Assembly (NCBI GenBank): GCA_003550445.1
Contig: PUKG01000182.1
Location: 1-6,050 of the forward strand
DNA length: 6,050 nucleotides
Direction of reading: 5' to 3'
DNA from: Halobacteroidaceae bacterium
GTDB taxonomy: Bacteria > Bacillota > Halanaerobiia > B1SED10-174
Under the pieces are notes generated by a model. The model made no database searches. It was given only the letters and a program-made list of their open reading frames with translations, and had not been told where the DNA came from. The translations under genes and the position numbers were made by a program. Of the stretch, positions 1-5,558 are shown in pieces (position 1 is the first letter of the stretch; every line of letters begins with the position of its first letter).

Positions 1-373
1 CCCCATCAGGATGAACGGATCCCTGTCCTTCTACATCTATAGTGAGATAAACAGGATCTTGAAACTCCTCAAATACTGCAGTAATCTCTTTGTCTTTGTC
101 CATCTTTATAGAATAAAGCCCGTCTTCTTGGTCCAAAACAGCTACTGCATTCCTATCAGGCCCCCCCCAATAAGAAAAATCCCAACCTTGCTCAGGGATA
201 ACCTCAAGATCAACCACAGTCGCCGGGTTGAAAGGTCCTGAAGGATATTTTACTTCGCCCTGGCCGTCCACATCGACCTCAAGGGTATAGGTGGGGTCGG
301 AAGAGAAACAACCTGTCAGAGAAAATACCATTACTAAACCAGCGATTAAAATATAGGACATCTTTTTAACCAT
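1..373 (-). CDS. Secreted lipoprotein with divergent InlB B-repeat-like domains (5' part only)
   Basis: The visible part is 124 residues, reading off the left edge with no stop. Residues 1-21 form a lipoprotein signal peptide: basic MVKK, a hydrophobic stretch at about 7-20, and lipobox LTGC at 19-22, so Cys22 should be lipidated and anchor the protein to the outer face of the membrane. Residues 28-102 match the pattern of the bacterial B-repeat-like domain (divergent InlB B-repeat / Flg_new_2 type): a Gly-rich strand near DGQGEV, GWDFSYWGG at 63-71, and a closing KEITAVFEE. A second copy begins at 109 (YLTIDVEGQG) and is cut by the window. Such domains are small beta modules in cell-surface proteins; the role here is unknown. 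I chose the ATG at 373 because AAGGAGG lies 7 nt upstream; a second in-frame ATG at 361 has no such site. It is separated from the next gene by a terminator, so it is probably its own transcription unit. Confidence 0.88.
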   Translation of the reverse strand, partial: MVKKMSYILIAGLVMVFSLTGCFSSDPTYTLEVDVDGQGEVKYPSGPFNPATVVDLEVIPEQGWDFSYWGGPDRNAVAVLDQEDGLYSIKMDKDKEITAVFEEFQDPVYLTIDVEGQGSVHPDG

Positions 374-380
374 GCAAAAA

Positions 381-387
381 CCTCCTT
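381..387 (-). promoter_or_regulatory. Ribosome binding site of the lipoprotein gene
   Basis: The minus strand reads AAGGAGG here, followed by 7 nt (TTTTTGC) and the ATG at 373. It is a near-perfect Shine-Dalgarno sequence at ideal spacing and fixes the start codon of the lipoprotein. Confidence 0.9.
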
Positions 388-676
388 GATAAATTGTTAA
401 AATAAAGAAACAGAGATTTTCCTTTTTCTCAGGAAGTTTATTTATTCCTTGGAAAAATTAAGGGATAAGAAAACAAGTTTTTTCTCGGGTTGCAAACCAC
501 CCCCCAGTTTAGATAACTTTTCTCTTAAACTTCCAGAACTTGCGTTAACAGGGCAGGGTCAATTATTCTTTCATTTCAATACTTTAGTACGTAAAACCAA
601 ATTACCAATTTCACTATATATTAAAAACAAACCCTCTTGTGTTTCCCGTATTGCTGTGCCCGTTAGGTATATTGCT

Positions 677-707
677 AAAATAAAAAAAGATGGCAAAAGC
701 CATCTTT
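677..707 (-). terminator. Rho-independent terminator of the AraC-type gene
   Basis: On the minus strand a perfect 9-bp stem, AAAGATGGC and GCCATCTTT, closes a TTTT loop. It is followed directly by a T-rich tract (four more T, then ATTTT). The tract lies on the left side only, so it terminates leftward transcription. It sits about 190 nt past the AraC-type stop codon and isolates the lipoprotein gene from that unit. Confidence 0.88.
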
Positions 708-900
708 GGGGACAGAAATTTCGCATATCAAATTTTAGCGGTATTAAATGGTTTTTACCCCAAAAAGTTTCCTAAAGGTATTAAAGCGCATTGGGAAAAA
801 GGGGTAAAAAGGGTGAACCAAAATTATTAAAAACTCAACAAGTTTTTTTCTTGCCAGGACCCTTTGGGAAATTTTTTGAAACAAATTCAAACCTTGCAAA

Positions 901-1773
901 CTATTTTAGCCTTCCATATCTAAATTTGGAAGGGGGCACACCCACATTTTTTTTGAAAACCGAAATAAAATGGGAACGGTTATTAAAACCTGCTTCAAAA
1001 CAAACTTCGGTTATTGTTTTTTCACTATTTTGCAGGATTTCTTTGGCTTTTAAAATCTTTATGTATTGTAAATATTCGAAAGGTGTTTTCCCTGTTCCGT
1101 TTTTAAAAATTCTGATAAGGTGAAAAGGGCTGTAATTAACTTCCCTGGCCAGGTCATCAAGAGAAAAGTTTTTCTGGTAATTACTTTCTATAAAATCGAC
1201 TATTTTCCTTACAGCTCTTACATCTTTATAGTTACCCGGTAGGTGGTCTTTTAAGTTAGTATTATTTCTAATTTCTCTTAAAATAGTGACTGCTATCTGC
1301 ATGTTCAAAGCCTGCAATACAAATTTATAACCTGGCTGTTTATTTTTGTCCTCATAAATAAATTTCTTAAAAAGATGGTGAAGTTGAGGGGAAATTTGAT
1401 TACTTCTGTTTTCAAAATTGATCTTGGTTGTTTTAAAAAGTTCTTTTGATGTTTCTTTAAGGAATTGTTTATCAATGAAAATCACATTATAATCGGGAAC
1501 TTTTCCAGTTATTTCAAAACAATGCTCCTGGCCTGGGTTCACCGAGAACAATTTACTTTTTTTAATTTTAAATTTTTTGGAACTTATTTTTAAAGTTGGA
1601 TGGGAGTTAGAATAGACAGTAAAGAACTTATAGCAATTGAATGCTTTTTCCTTAGAAAATACGTTTTCAGCTTGAAGAATACTTAGTCTATCACTTGTAT
1701 TGAATTTTATGGGGATCTTTTCATTTAAACCTGGAGGTAATTCTTCAAAAACTTTTTTGATGTAAAGATTCAT
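901..1773 (-). CDS. AraC-family transcriptional regulator with cupin-like sensor half
   Basis: A 290-residue cytoplasmic DNA-binding regulator. Residues 187-286 form the AraC-type double helix-turn-helix: first HTH about 204-225 (SLDDLAREVNYSP...), second about 254-276 (ITEVCFEAGFNNRSHFISVFKK), ending in the family's usual VPPSKFR. Residues about 40-105 resemble the AraC_binding cupin fold, with NPGQEH at 79-84 where the family commonly has PG..H; the ligand is unknown. The frame stays open upstream to a TTG at 1887, but that start has no ribosome site and adds 38 atypical residues. The ATG at 1773 gives normal family length and has GGGAAA just upstream, so I prefer it, with some doubt. Lysine is unusually common (39 of 290), and the gene is much more AT-rich than the ABC operon. 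It has its own promoter and terminator. It could control the upstream ABC operon, itself, or distant genes. Confidence 0.9.
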   Translation of the reverse strand: MNLYIKKVFEELPPGLNEKIPIKFNTSDRLSILQAENVFSKEKAFNCYKFFTVYSNSHPTLKISSKKFKIKKSKLFSVNPGQEHCFEITGKVPDYNVIFIDKQFLKETSKELFKTTKINFENRSNQISPQLHHLFKKFIYEDKNKQPGYKFVLQALNMQIAVTILREIRNNTNLKDHLPGNYKDVRAVRKIVDFIESNYQKNFSLDDLAREVNYSPFHLIRIFKNGTGKTPFEYLQYIKILKAKEILQNSEKTITEVCFEAGFNNRSHFISVFKKNVGVPPSKFRYGRLK

Positions 1774-1946
1774 GAAAATTTCCCAACCTTTCCCTGATTT
1801 AAAATTTTGGGTGTAAAACTTATGGGAAAAAAATAAATTTGCAAAGAAATTTCTGGGAAAAGTAAGAATAACTAAAATGGTTAACAATTAAAATTTTGTT
1901 ACCGTTTATGTTTATCAAAAAAAACCTATTTTTCCCAATTATCATC

Positions 1947-1975
1947 ATTTTACCATATTCAGAAAATTTTTTCAA
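1947..1975 (-). promoter_or_regulatory. Sigma-A promoter for the AraC-type gene
   Basis: The minus strand reads TTGAAA (1975-1970), 17 nt, then TAAAAT (1952-1947). The -10 box is preceded by TGG, giving an extended -10. Both hexamers are 5 of 6 to consensus at ideal spacing. Transcription would begin near 1940, leaving a leader of about 165 nt before the ATG at 1773. Weaker matches closer to the gene were judged less likely. Confidence 0.72.
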
Positions 1976-1980
1976 AAGTA

Positions 1981-1996
1981 GTTTTCATATGATAAC
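1981..1996. repeat. 16-bp near-palindrome abutting the AraC promoter -35 box
   Basis: GTTTTCATATGATAAC is self-complementary at seven of its eight base pairs; only the fourth pair fails. It lies 5 bp upstream of the TTGAAA -35 box at 1970-1975, centred near position -48 relative to the predicted start. That is a normal place for an activator or repressor site. The binding protein is unknown, and in AT-rich DNA a chance origin is possible. Confidence 0.4.
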
Positions 1997-2050
1997 AAAA
2001 TCTAAAGGACTATGTTTTTTAGAGCCTGGTCGGTAAAATATTTTTGGTAG

Positions 2051-2075
2051 GATTTGAAAAGCAAATCTGATTTGC
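2051..2075. repeat. Two overlapping alternative hairpins downstream of the ABC operon
   Basis: On the plus strand GATTTG (2051-2056) can pair with CAAATC (2062-2067), while GCAAAT (2061-2066) can pair with ATTTGC (2070-2075); the two stems are mutually exclusive. On the minus strand the second stem is followed by TTTTC, so it might act as a weak terminator about 55 nt past the operon's stop codon. The stem is only 6 bp and AT-rich, so I do not call it a terminator. Confidence 0.35.
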
Positions 2076-2130
2076 AAAAAAAAGGGAAATTGCCTGGGAC
2101 TGGGCTTATAATCGGGGATGAGCCAAAAAA

Positions 2131-3363
2131 TTAAGACCTTAAAGCAACAACTGGATTAAGTTTTGATGCATAAAAAGCAGGATAAATTCCCGCTACGATA
2201 CCTATTAAAACACTGATAAAAAGAGAGATTATTAGCATAGACCACGCTATAATAGGTGTAAGGGAAAAGGCTAAAGCGATTGCTACTGGGAAAATTACTC
2301 CAAAAACAGCCCCAACAAGGCCACCAATTCCTCCAAGTATTGTTGACTCAAAAATAAACTGAAAAGCTATATCTTTTTGACGAGCCCCTAGGGCCCGGTG
2401 GAGGCCAATTTCCCAGATCCGCTCTCGAATGGAAATTAGTTGAACAGCAGTTATTCCAAGACCTCCCCCCAAGAGTGTGATTATAGCCAGTACATTTATT
2501 AAATTTCTTACCGATCCAAGAATATCAGTTTGGGCAGCAAGAAGCTGGGCCTGGTCGATAATGTTAAAATCATCTGGTTCGTTTTCATTTAAGTTATGGG
2601 AAGCTCGTAAAATTGGCTGGATTTCTTCTTTAACTCTCGGAATTATTTCTGTTTGTTTGACTTCGATGTAAATGTGAGTTAAATATTCCTTAATTCCCAG
2701 TATTCCAAGTTTTTGGGCGGTGGTAAGGGGAATTATCACCATATTGTCCAGGTCTTCATTATTGGCGTCCAGTCCTTTTTCTGCAATAACCCCTATTACC
2801 TTTAAATCAGTATTGTTAAGAATAACCGATTTGCCAATAGGATCGGTATTATTAAAAAGAAGGGAAGCCACAGTTTGCCCGAGCAAAATTACGGGTTGGG
2901 CTTGGTTAACGTCTTCATCGGAAAAAGAACTGCCTTCAGAAATATCAAGGGAAGAGATCTGCATGAAAGGAGGGCGAGTAGCAATAGAAGTTGTAACTAC
3001 AGAAATTTCTTCGGTCCTTACTATCCCAGGACGAAGGAAAACAGGAGCGATGGCATTAATGCCATCAACTCCATTTTTTATTAAAGGTATATCTTTTTCT
3101 GTCATTGTATCTACCTCTATTATTCGTCTGCTACGGTTAGGCAGGACAATGCCCGATTCTATAATTAGCATATTGGTGCCAAGTTTTTGCAATTCAGTAA
3201 TTAATTGTTGTTGTGAACTAAACCCAAGGGAAGCCATTGTTGTTACAGCAGAAATGCCAATAATAATCCCTAAAACAGCCAAAAAGCAACGTTTTTTATT
3301 AACCGCTATTGTTCTTAAAACAAGTGATAGGATTGTTTTATATTGTTTTCGATGGGTTTTCAT
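2131..3363 (-). CDS. MacB/FtsX-type ABC transporter permease, second subunit
   Basis: A 410-residue integral membrane subunit of an ABC transporter. It has the MacB topology: a short cytoplasmic N-terminus, TM1 at about 26-46, a large extracytoplasmic domain (MacB_PCD type) at about 47-284, then TM2 (about 285-311), TM3 (338-362) and TM4 (371-394). LGTNMLIIESG at 61-71 fits the strand that follows TM1 in this family. WEIGLHRALGAR at 317-328 is the conserved cytoplasmic segment after TM2 that contacts the ATPase. The C-terminus YPAFYASKLNPVVALR is the family's usual ending. Its ATG overlaps the stop of the preceding permease as ATGA, and only a weak, distant AGGGG precedes it, so translation is probably coupled. 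It differs clearly from its partner in the extracytoplasmic domain, suggesting a heterodimer. It is the last gene of the operon. Substrate unknown. Confidence 0.93.
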   Translation of the reverse strand: MKTHRKQYKTILSLVLRTIAVNKKRCFLAVLGIIIGISAVTTMASLGFSSQQQLITELQKLGTNMLIIESGIVLPNRSRRIIEVDTMTEKDIPLIKNGVDGINAIAPVFLRPGIVRTEEISVVTTSIATRPPFMQISSLDISEGSSFSDEDVNQAQPVILLGQTVASLLFNNTDPIGKSVILNNTDLKVIGVIAEKGLDANNEDLDNMVIIPLTTAQKLGILGIKEYLTHIYIEVKQTEIIPRVKEEIQPILRASHNLNENEPDDFNIIDQAQLLAAQTDILGSVRNLINVLAIITLLGGGLGITAVQLISIRERIWEIGLHRALGARQKDIAFQFIFESTILGGIGGLVGAVFGVIFPVAIALAFSLTPIIAWSMLIISLFISVLIGIVAGIYPAFYASKLNPVVALRS

Positions 3364-4577
3364 TTTTGTTGTGAACCCCTAAGGGCTAATACTGGGTCCA
3401 ATTTGGCTGCCCTTTTTGCCGGGCGAACACCAAAAACAAGACCTATTAAGAGAGCAAAAAACAAACCAAAAACGGGGGCATGCCAGGAAAAAATCGACCT
3501 TAATTCAAGCCGGTCGGCTAATTCATTGGTGAGAAGATAACCAAGTAGAATTCCCACCACGCCAGCAATAATTGATATTAAAGCTGTTTCTGCTAATACC
3601 TGACCGGATATGTCTTTATTTCGAGCTCCCAGGGCTTTGCGCAAACCAATTTCCCGAATTCGACCAGAAATTGAAAGATTGGTAAGATTCATCATAACGG
3701 TTCCTCCAATTAAAAGAGAGGTCCCGGCAATTATTTTTAGATAAAAGGACAAAGTATTTGCTATTTCATCTCTTGCTCTTGCTGTCGCCATAGGATAGCG
3801 GACAAAAATTTGATGTCCAGGGTAAATTTCTTCAAAATAATTTTGAGTTTCCGCGGCTAACTTTTCCAAATTAGCGGGATTTTCCACCCTTACCGTAACC
3901 GTACTTAATCCCAAAGGCTGGAAAAGTTCTACAAAAACACCGTGGGGAACCAAAACAATCTGATCTGCATTTCTTCCACTGTTGCTTATTCCCCTTGTAT
4001 CAAGAACACCAATAACTTCTAACTGCATGTCTTCCACCTGGATAAATTTCCCAAGGGGGTTTTCCCTCGGGAAAAAATGGTTGGCTAAAGCAGGTCCAAT
4101 TACAGCACTGTGGGAACCGGACTGAATATCTGTTTCACTAAAAAAAGAACCGGAGTAGATGTTTAAATTTCGAACCTCCTGATAGTTTAATGCAACACCC
4201 TGGACGGCGATATCTTCAAGTTTTTCCTGGCCAGCGGAGACCGGGTTTCTTGCGTTAAAAGTAGGGAGCACTGTAGCAATTCCCGGTATGTGGTCTGGTA
4301 AGGCATCAATGTGATCGAAACCTAACAAAAGTTCTCCGTGGTCATCTCTCAATCCACCTCCCCCAAGTCCCCAGGGTACGGTTCGGATGGTAAAGGAATC
4401 TGTTTCTCCAAAACGATCAATTCGATCCAAAATACGGGCTTCTGTACCACGTCCAAGGGCAATTACCGCAACCAAAACAGCAACCCCGATCATAATTCCC
4501 ACACACATAAATAGTGTTGTAAGGCTATTTGCGCTTAAGTGCTTAAAAGTGCTTCTGAATAAAAGTGATTTTTTCAT
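3360..4577 (-). CDS. MacB/FtsX-type ABC transporter permease, first subunit
   Basis: A 405-residue membrane subunit with the same plan as the next gene: TM1 at about 19-42, extracytoplasmic domain at about 43-275, TM2 (276-300), TM3 (330-352) and TM4 (366-386). REIGLRKALGARNKDI at 308-323 is the conserved cytoplasmic coupling segment, and RPAKRAAKLDPVLALR at 385-400 is the family's C-terminal signature. A glycine-rich loop (WGLGGGGLRDD, 69-79) follows TM1 and is absent from the partner. MacB-type subunits do not form a classical channel; ATP-driven movement is passed through the helices to the outer domain (known for the family). The start ATG overlaps the ATPase stop as ATGA, with GGAGGGG 10 nt upstream inside the ATPase gene. 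The other overlap leads into the second permease. All three products should be made together. Confidence 0.93.
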   Translation of the reverse strand: MKKSLLFRSTFKHLSANSLTTLFMCVGIMIGVAVLVAVIALGRGTEARILDRIDRFGETDSFTIRTVPWGLGGGGLRDDHGELLLGFDHIDALPDHIPGIATVLPTFNARNPVSAGQEKLEDIAVQGVALNYQEVRNLNIYSGSFFSETDIQSGSHSAVIGPALANHFFPRENPLGKFIQVEDMQLEVIGVLDTRGISNSGRNADQIVLVPHGVFVELFQPLGLSTVTVRVENPANLEKLAAETQNYFEEIYPGHQIFVRYPMATARARDEIANTLSFYLKIIAGTSLLIGGTVMMNLTNLSISGRIREIGLRKALGARNKDISGQVLAETALISIIAGVVGILLGYLLTNELADRLELRSIFSWHAPVFGLFFALLIGLVFGVRPAKRAAKLDPVLALRGSQQK

Positions 4578-5287
4578 AAAACAGTCACCCCTCCATTGGA
4601 TAAGGTATCATTACCAGGTTTTTTCAAATCAACCACTCGACCATCAGAAAGAGTCAATACATATGGGCACTGGTTGGCAATATCTTTTTCATGGGTAACA
4701 ATAATAACTGTTTTGCCTTCTGAATTAAGTTCTGCCAGTATATCCAAAATTTCCTGGCTGGTTTGATTGTCCAGGGCCCCCGTTGGTTCATCTGCTAAAA
4801 TTATATCTGGATTATTTACAAGGGCTCGTGCTATTGCAACCCTTTGCTGCTGTCCGCCAGATAGTTCTCCCGGGAGATGTTTGGTGCGATCGGAAAGGCC
4901 AACTTTTTCTAACATTTGTTTGGCCGCTTCTTTTGGTTTGCCTGGAGGGTTGGGGCTGTATAAAAAAGGAATAATTACATTTTCCAGGGCATTGAACCGG
5001 GGCATCAGGTTAAAAGACTGAAAAACAAAACCAAACTTATTGTTGCGTAATGCAGCCAGTTCATTATCAGATTTAAGGCTGGTATCATCTCCATCAATTA
5101 AATAATTTCCTGATTCCGGTCGGTCAAGACAGCCAAGGATATTTAGCAGTGTTGTTTTTCCTGACCCCGATTTGCCCTGGACAGCAAGGAAGGTATGGGG
5201 TGAAACTTTGATGCTGATTTCTTGAAGGGCTTCAATACGATTTGAACCATTTTTATAAACTTTTTCAACCTGGTTAAGATATAACAT
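4574..5287 (-). CDS. ABC transporter ATP-binding protein, MacB/LolD type
   Basis: A 237-residue cytoplasmic ATPase of the MacB/LolD/FtsE class. All key motifs are intact: Walker A GKSGSGKTT (38-46, Lys44), Q-loop Gln90 in VFQSFNL, signature LSGGQ (142-146), Walker B IILADE (162-167, catalytic Glu167), D-loop GALD (170-173) and switch His199. The EPTGALD string is typical of this class. Length is normal for a stand-alone subunit. The frame can be opened from a TTG at 5305, but GGAGG lies within that extension, 7 nt before the ATG at 5287, so I use the ATG. First gene of the operon, overlapping the first permease by 4 bases. No membrane-fusion (MacA/HlyD-like) gene is in the operon. It is preceded by a promoter region with direct repeats. 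Confidence 0.95.
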   Translation of the reverse strand: MLYLNQVEKVYKNGSNRIEALQEISIKVSPHTFLAVQGKSGSGKTTLLNILGCLDRPESGNYLIDGDDTSLKSDNELAALRNNKFGFVFQSFNLMPRFNALENVIIPFLYSPNPPGKPKEAAKQMLEKVGLSDRTKHLPGELSGGQQQRVAIARALVNNPDIILADEPTGALDNQTSQEILDILAELNSEGKTVIIVTHEKDIANQCPYVLTLSDGRVVDLKKPGNDTLSNGGVTVL

Positions 5288-5294
5288 ATGATTT

Positions 5295-5299
5295 CCTCC
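5295..5299 (-). promoter_or_regulatory. Ribosome binding site that decides the ATPase start
   Basis: Minus-strand GGAGG followed by AAATCAT and the ATG at 5287. Because it sits downstream of the alternative TTG at 5305, it rules that longer start out. Confidence 0.88.
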
Positions 5300-5319
5300 A
5301 TTCAAAAATTATTAATTCA

Positions 5320-5362
5320 TTTATCCAATGTCTATTTTAAACTATCAATTTTTAGTTTTTAT
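5320..5362 (-). promoter_or_regulatory. Promoter region of the ABC transporter operon (two candidates)
   Basis: Candidate A: TTGATA (5348-5343), 17 nt, GATAAA (5325-5320), 9 of 12 consensus bases and able to work alone. Candidate B: a better -10, TAAAAT (5339-5334), with a poor -35, ATAAAA (5362-5357), at 17-nt spacing. Candidate B's -35 touches the nearest direct repeat, leaving 21 bp between repeat and -10, as is usual for activator-dependent promoters of the PhoB/PhoP kind. I cannot decide between them. Either gives a short leader before the ATPase start. Confidence 0.55.
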
Positions 5363-5390
5363 GAAGAATATATTAAGAATTAATTAAGAA
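5361..5390. repeat. Three 11-bp-period direct repeats upstream of the ABC operon
   Basis: On the plus strand ATGAAGAA (5361-5368), ATTAAGAA (5372-5379) and ATTAAGAA (5383-5390) are spaced exactly 11 bp apart. On the operon's strand this reads TTCTTAAT, TTCTTAAT, TTCTTCAT towards the promoter. One helical turn between repeats puts all three on one DNA face, the pattern known for OmpR/PhoB-family response regulators. The copy nearest the promoter differs by one base. An AraC-type activator reading copies one and three (22 bp apart) is an alternative. Confidence 0.65.
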
Positions 5391-5437
5391 ATGGACCGGT
5401 TGTCCTTTTAAAAGAGACTAAGGGGGTTATTTTTGAG

Positions 5438-5474
5438 ACTGCTGATTGGATATAGCAGTTTTTTTTGTTTTTTT
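5438..5474 (+). terminator. Plus-strand intrinsic terminator with no evident gene upstream
   Basis: ACTGCT (5438-5443) pairs with AGCAGT (5454-5459) around a 10-nt loop and is followed on the plus strand by a run of T broken once by G (to 5474). There is no T tract on the other side, so it ends rightward transcription only. The stem is short (6 bp) but the T tract is long. No plus-strand gene lies between it and the ABC operon, so it may end a small RNA, a leader transcript, or transcription that runs antisense to the operon leader. Confidence 0.65.
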
Positions 5475-5480
5475 GCCCTT

Positions 5481-5513
5481 TATGGTTTTTGTAACCCATC
5501 GCCAAAAACCATA
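5481..5513. repeat. Perfect 11-bp inverted repeat with 11-nt spacer
   Basis: TATGGTTTTTG (5481-5491) is exactly complementary to CAAAAACCATA (5503-5513), with TAACCCATCGC between. No T tract follows on either strand, so it is not an intrinsic terminator. It lies 45 bp upstream of the TATAAT box of the acetyltransferase gene and could be an operator for a dimeric protein. Confidence 0.6.
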
Positions 5514-5558
5514 CCCAACCCACACCTTTGTAGGGTCCAACCCATACTATCAACCGGG

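Larger units (their letters stand above)
374..900. other. 527-bp non-coding spacer between lipoprotein and AraC-type genes
   Basis: I find no credible gene here. A plus-strand open frame at 449-775 begins with TTG, has only a poorly spaced AGGAAG upstream, encodes nothing recognisable, and runs straight through the terminator hairpin at 686-707. On the minus strand the spacer holds the 3' untranslated region of the AraC-type gene (about 190 nt), that gene's terminator, and then the upstream region and leader of the lipoprotein gene. No good sigma-70 pair stands out for the lipoprotein. A TTGACC at about 558-563 has no -10 box at the right distance, and a sigma-54-like string at 490-506 is discussed under findings. 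A short hairpin, AGGAA/TTCCT, is possible in the leader at about 430-450. Confidence 0.7.
1774..2130. other. 357-bp AT-rich spacer between ABC operon and AraC-type gene
   Basis: No gene is visible. From right to left on the transcribed (minus) strand it holds the end of the ABC operon, a weak hairpin pair (2051-2075), a 16-bp near-palindrome (1981-1996), the AraC promoter (1947-1975), and the untranslated leader of the AraC-type gene. The leader contains no ATG. It includes an inverted repeat with a one-base bulge, GGTTAACAA (1879-1887) with TTGTTACC (1896-1903). I see no strong GC-rich terminator for the ABC operon, so read-through into the AraC-type gene is possible. Confidence 0.6.

Noticed and set aside
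449..775. Plus-strand open frame of 108 codons in the left spacer
   Set aside because: It starts with TTG, lacks a well-placed ribosome site, resembles no family I know, and reads through the minus-strand terminator hairpin at 686-707.
791..1123. Plus-strand open frame of 110 codons
   Set aside because: More than half lies antisense to the AraC double-HTH coding region; composition is Phe/Lys-rich as expected from antisense of AT-rich DNA, with no family match.
1774..1887. 38-residue N-terminal extension of the AraC-type protein from TTG
   Set aside because: No ribosome site precedes the TTG, the extension is unlike the family N-terminus, and the ATG at 1773 already gives normal length. It remains possible because the promoter lies upstream of it.
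2061..2075. Intrinsic terminator for the ABC operon
   Set aside because: The stem is only 6 AT-rich pairs with a 3-nt loop and four T after it. It is recorded as a hairpin pair rather than a terminator.
2720..3382. Long plus-strand open frame of 220 codons
   Set aside because: It is fully antisense to the second permease, whose domain motifs and coupled start are clear. The frame gives no recognisable protein.
5391..5411. Six-codon open frame (MDRLSF) just before the plus-strand terminator, as an attenuator leader peptide
   Set aside because: There is no ribosome site, no run of regulatory codons, and the terminator is separated from the next gene by a complete -10 box.
5391..5474. T-box or other known riboswitch ending in the plus-strand terminator
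   Set aside because: I looked for a T-box TGGNACC-type antiterminator and other familiar conserved cores and saw none.
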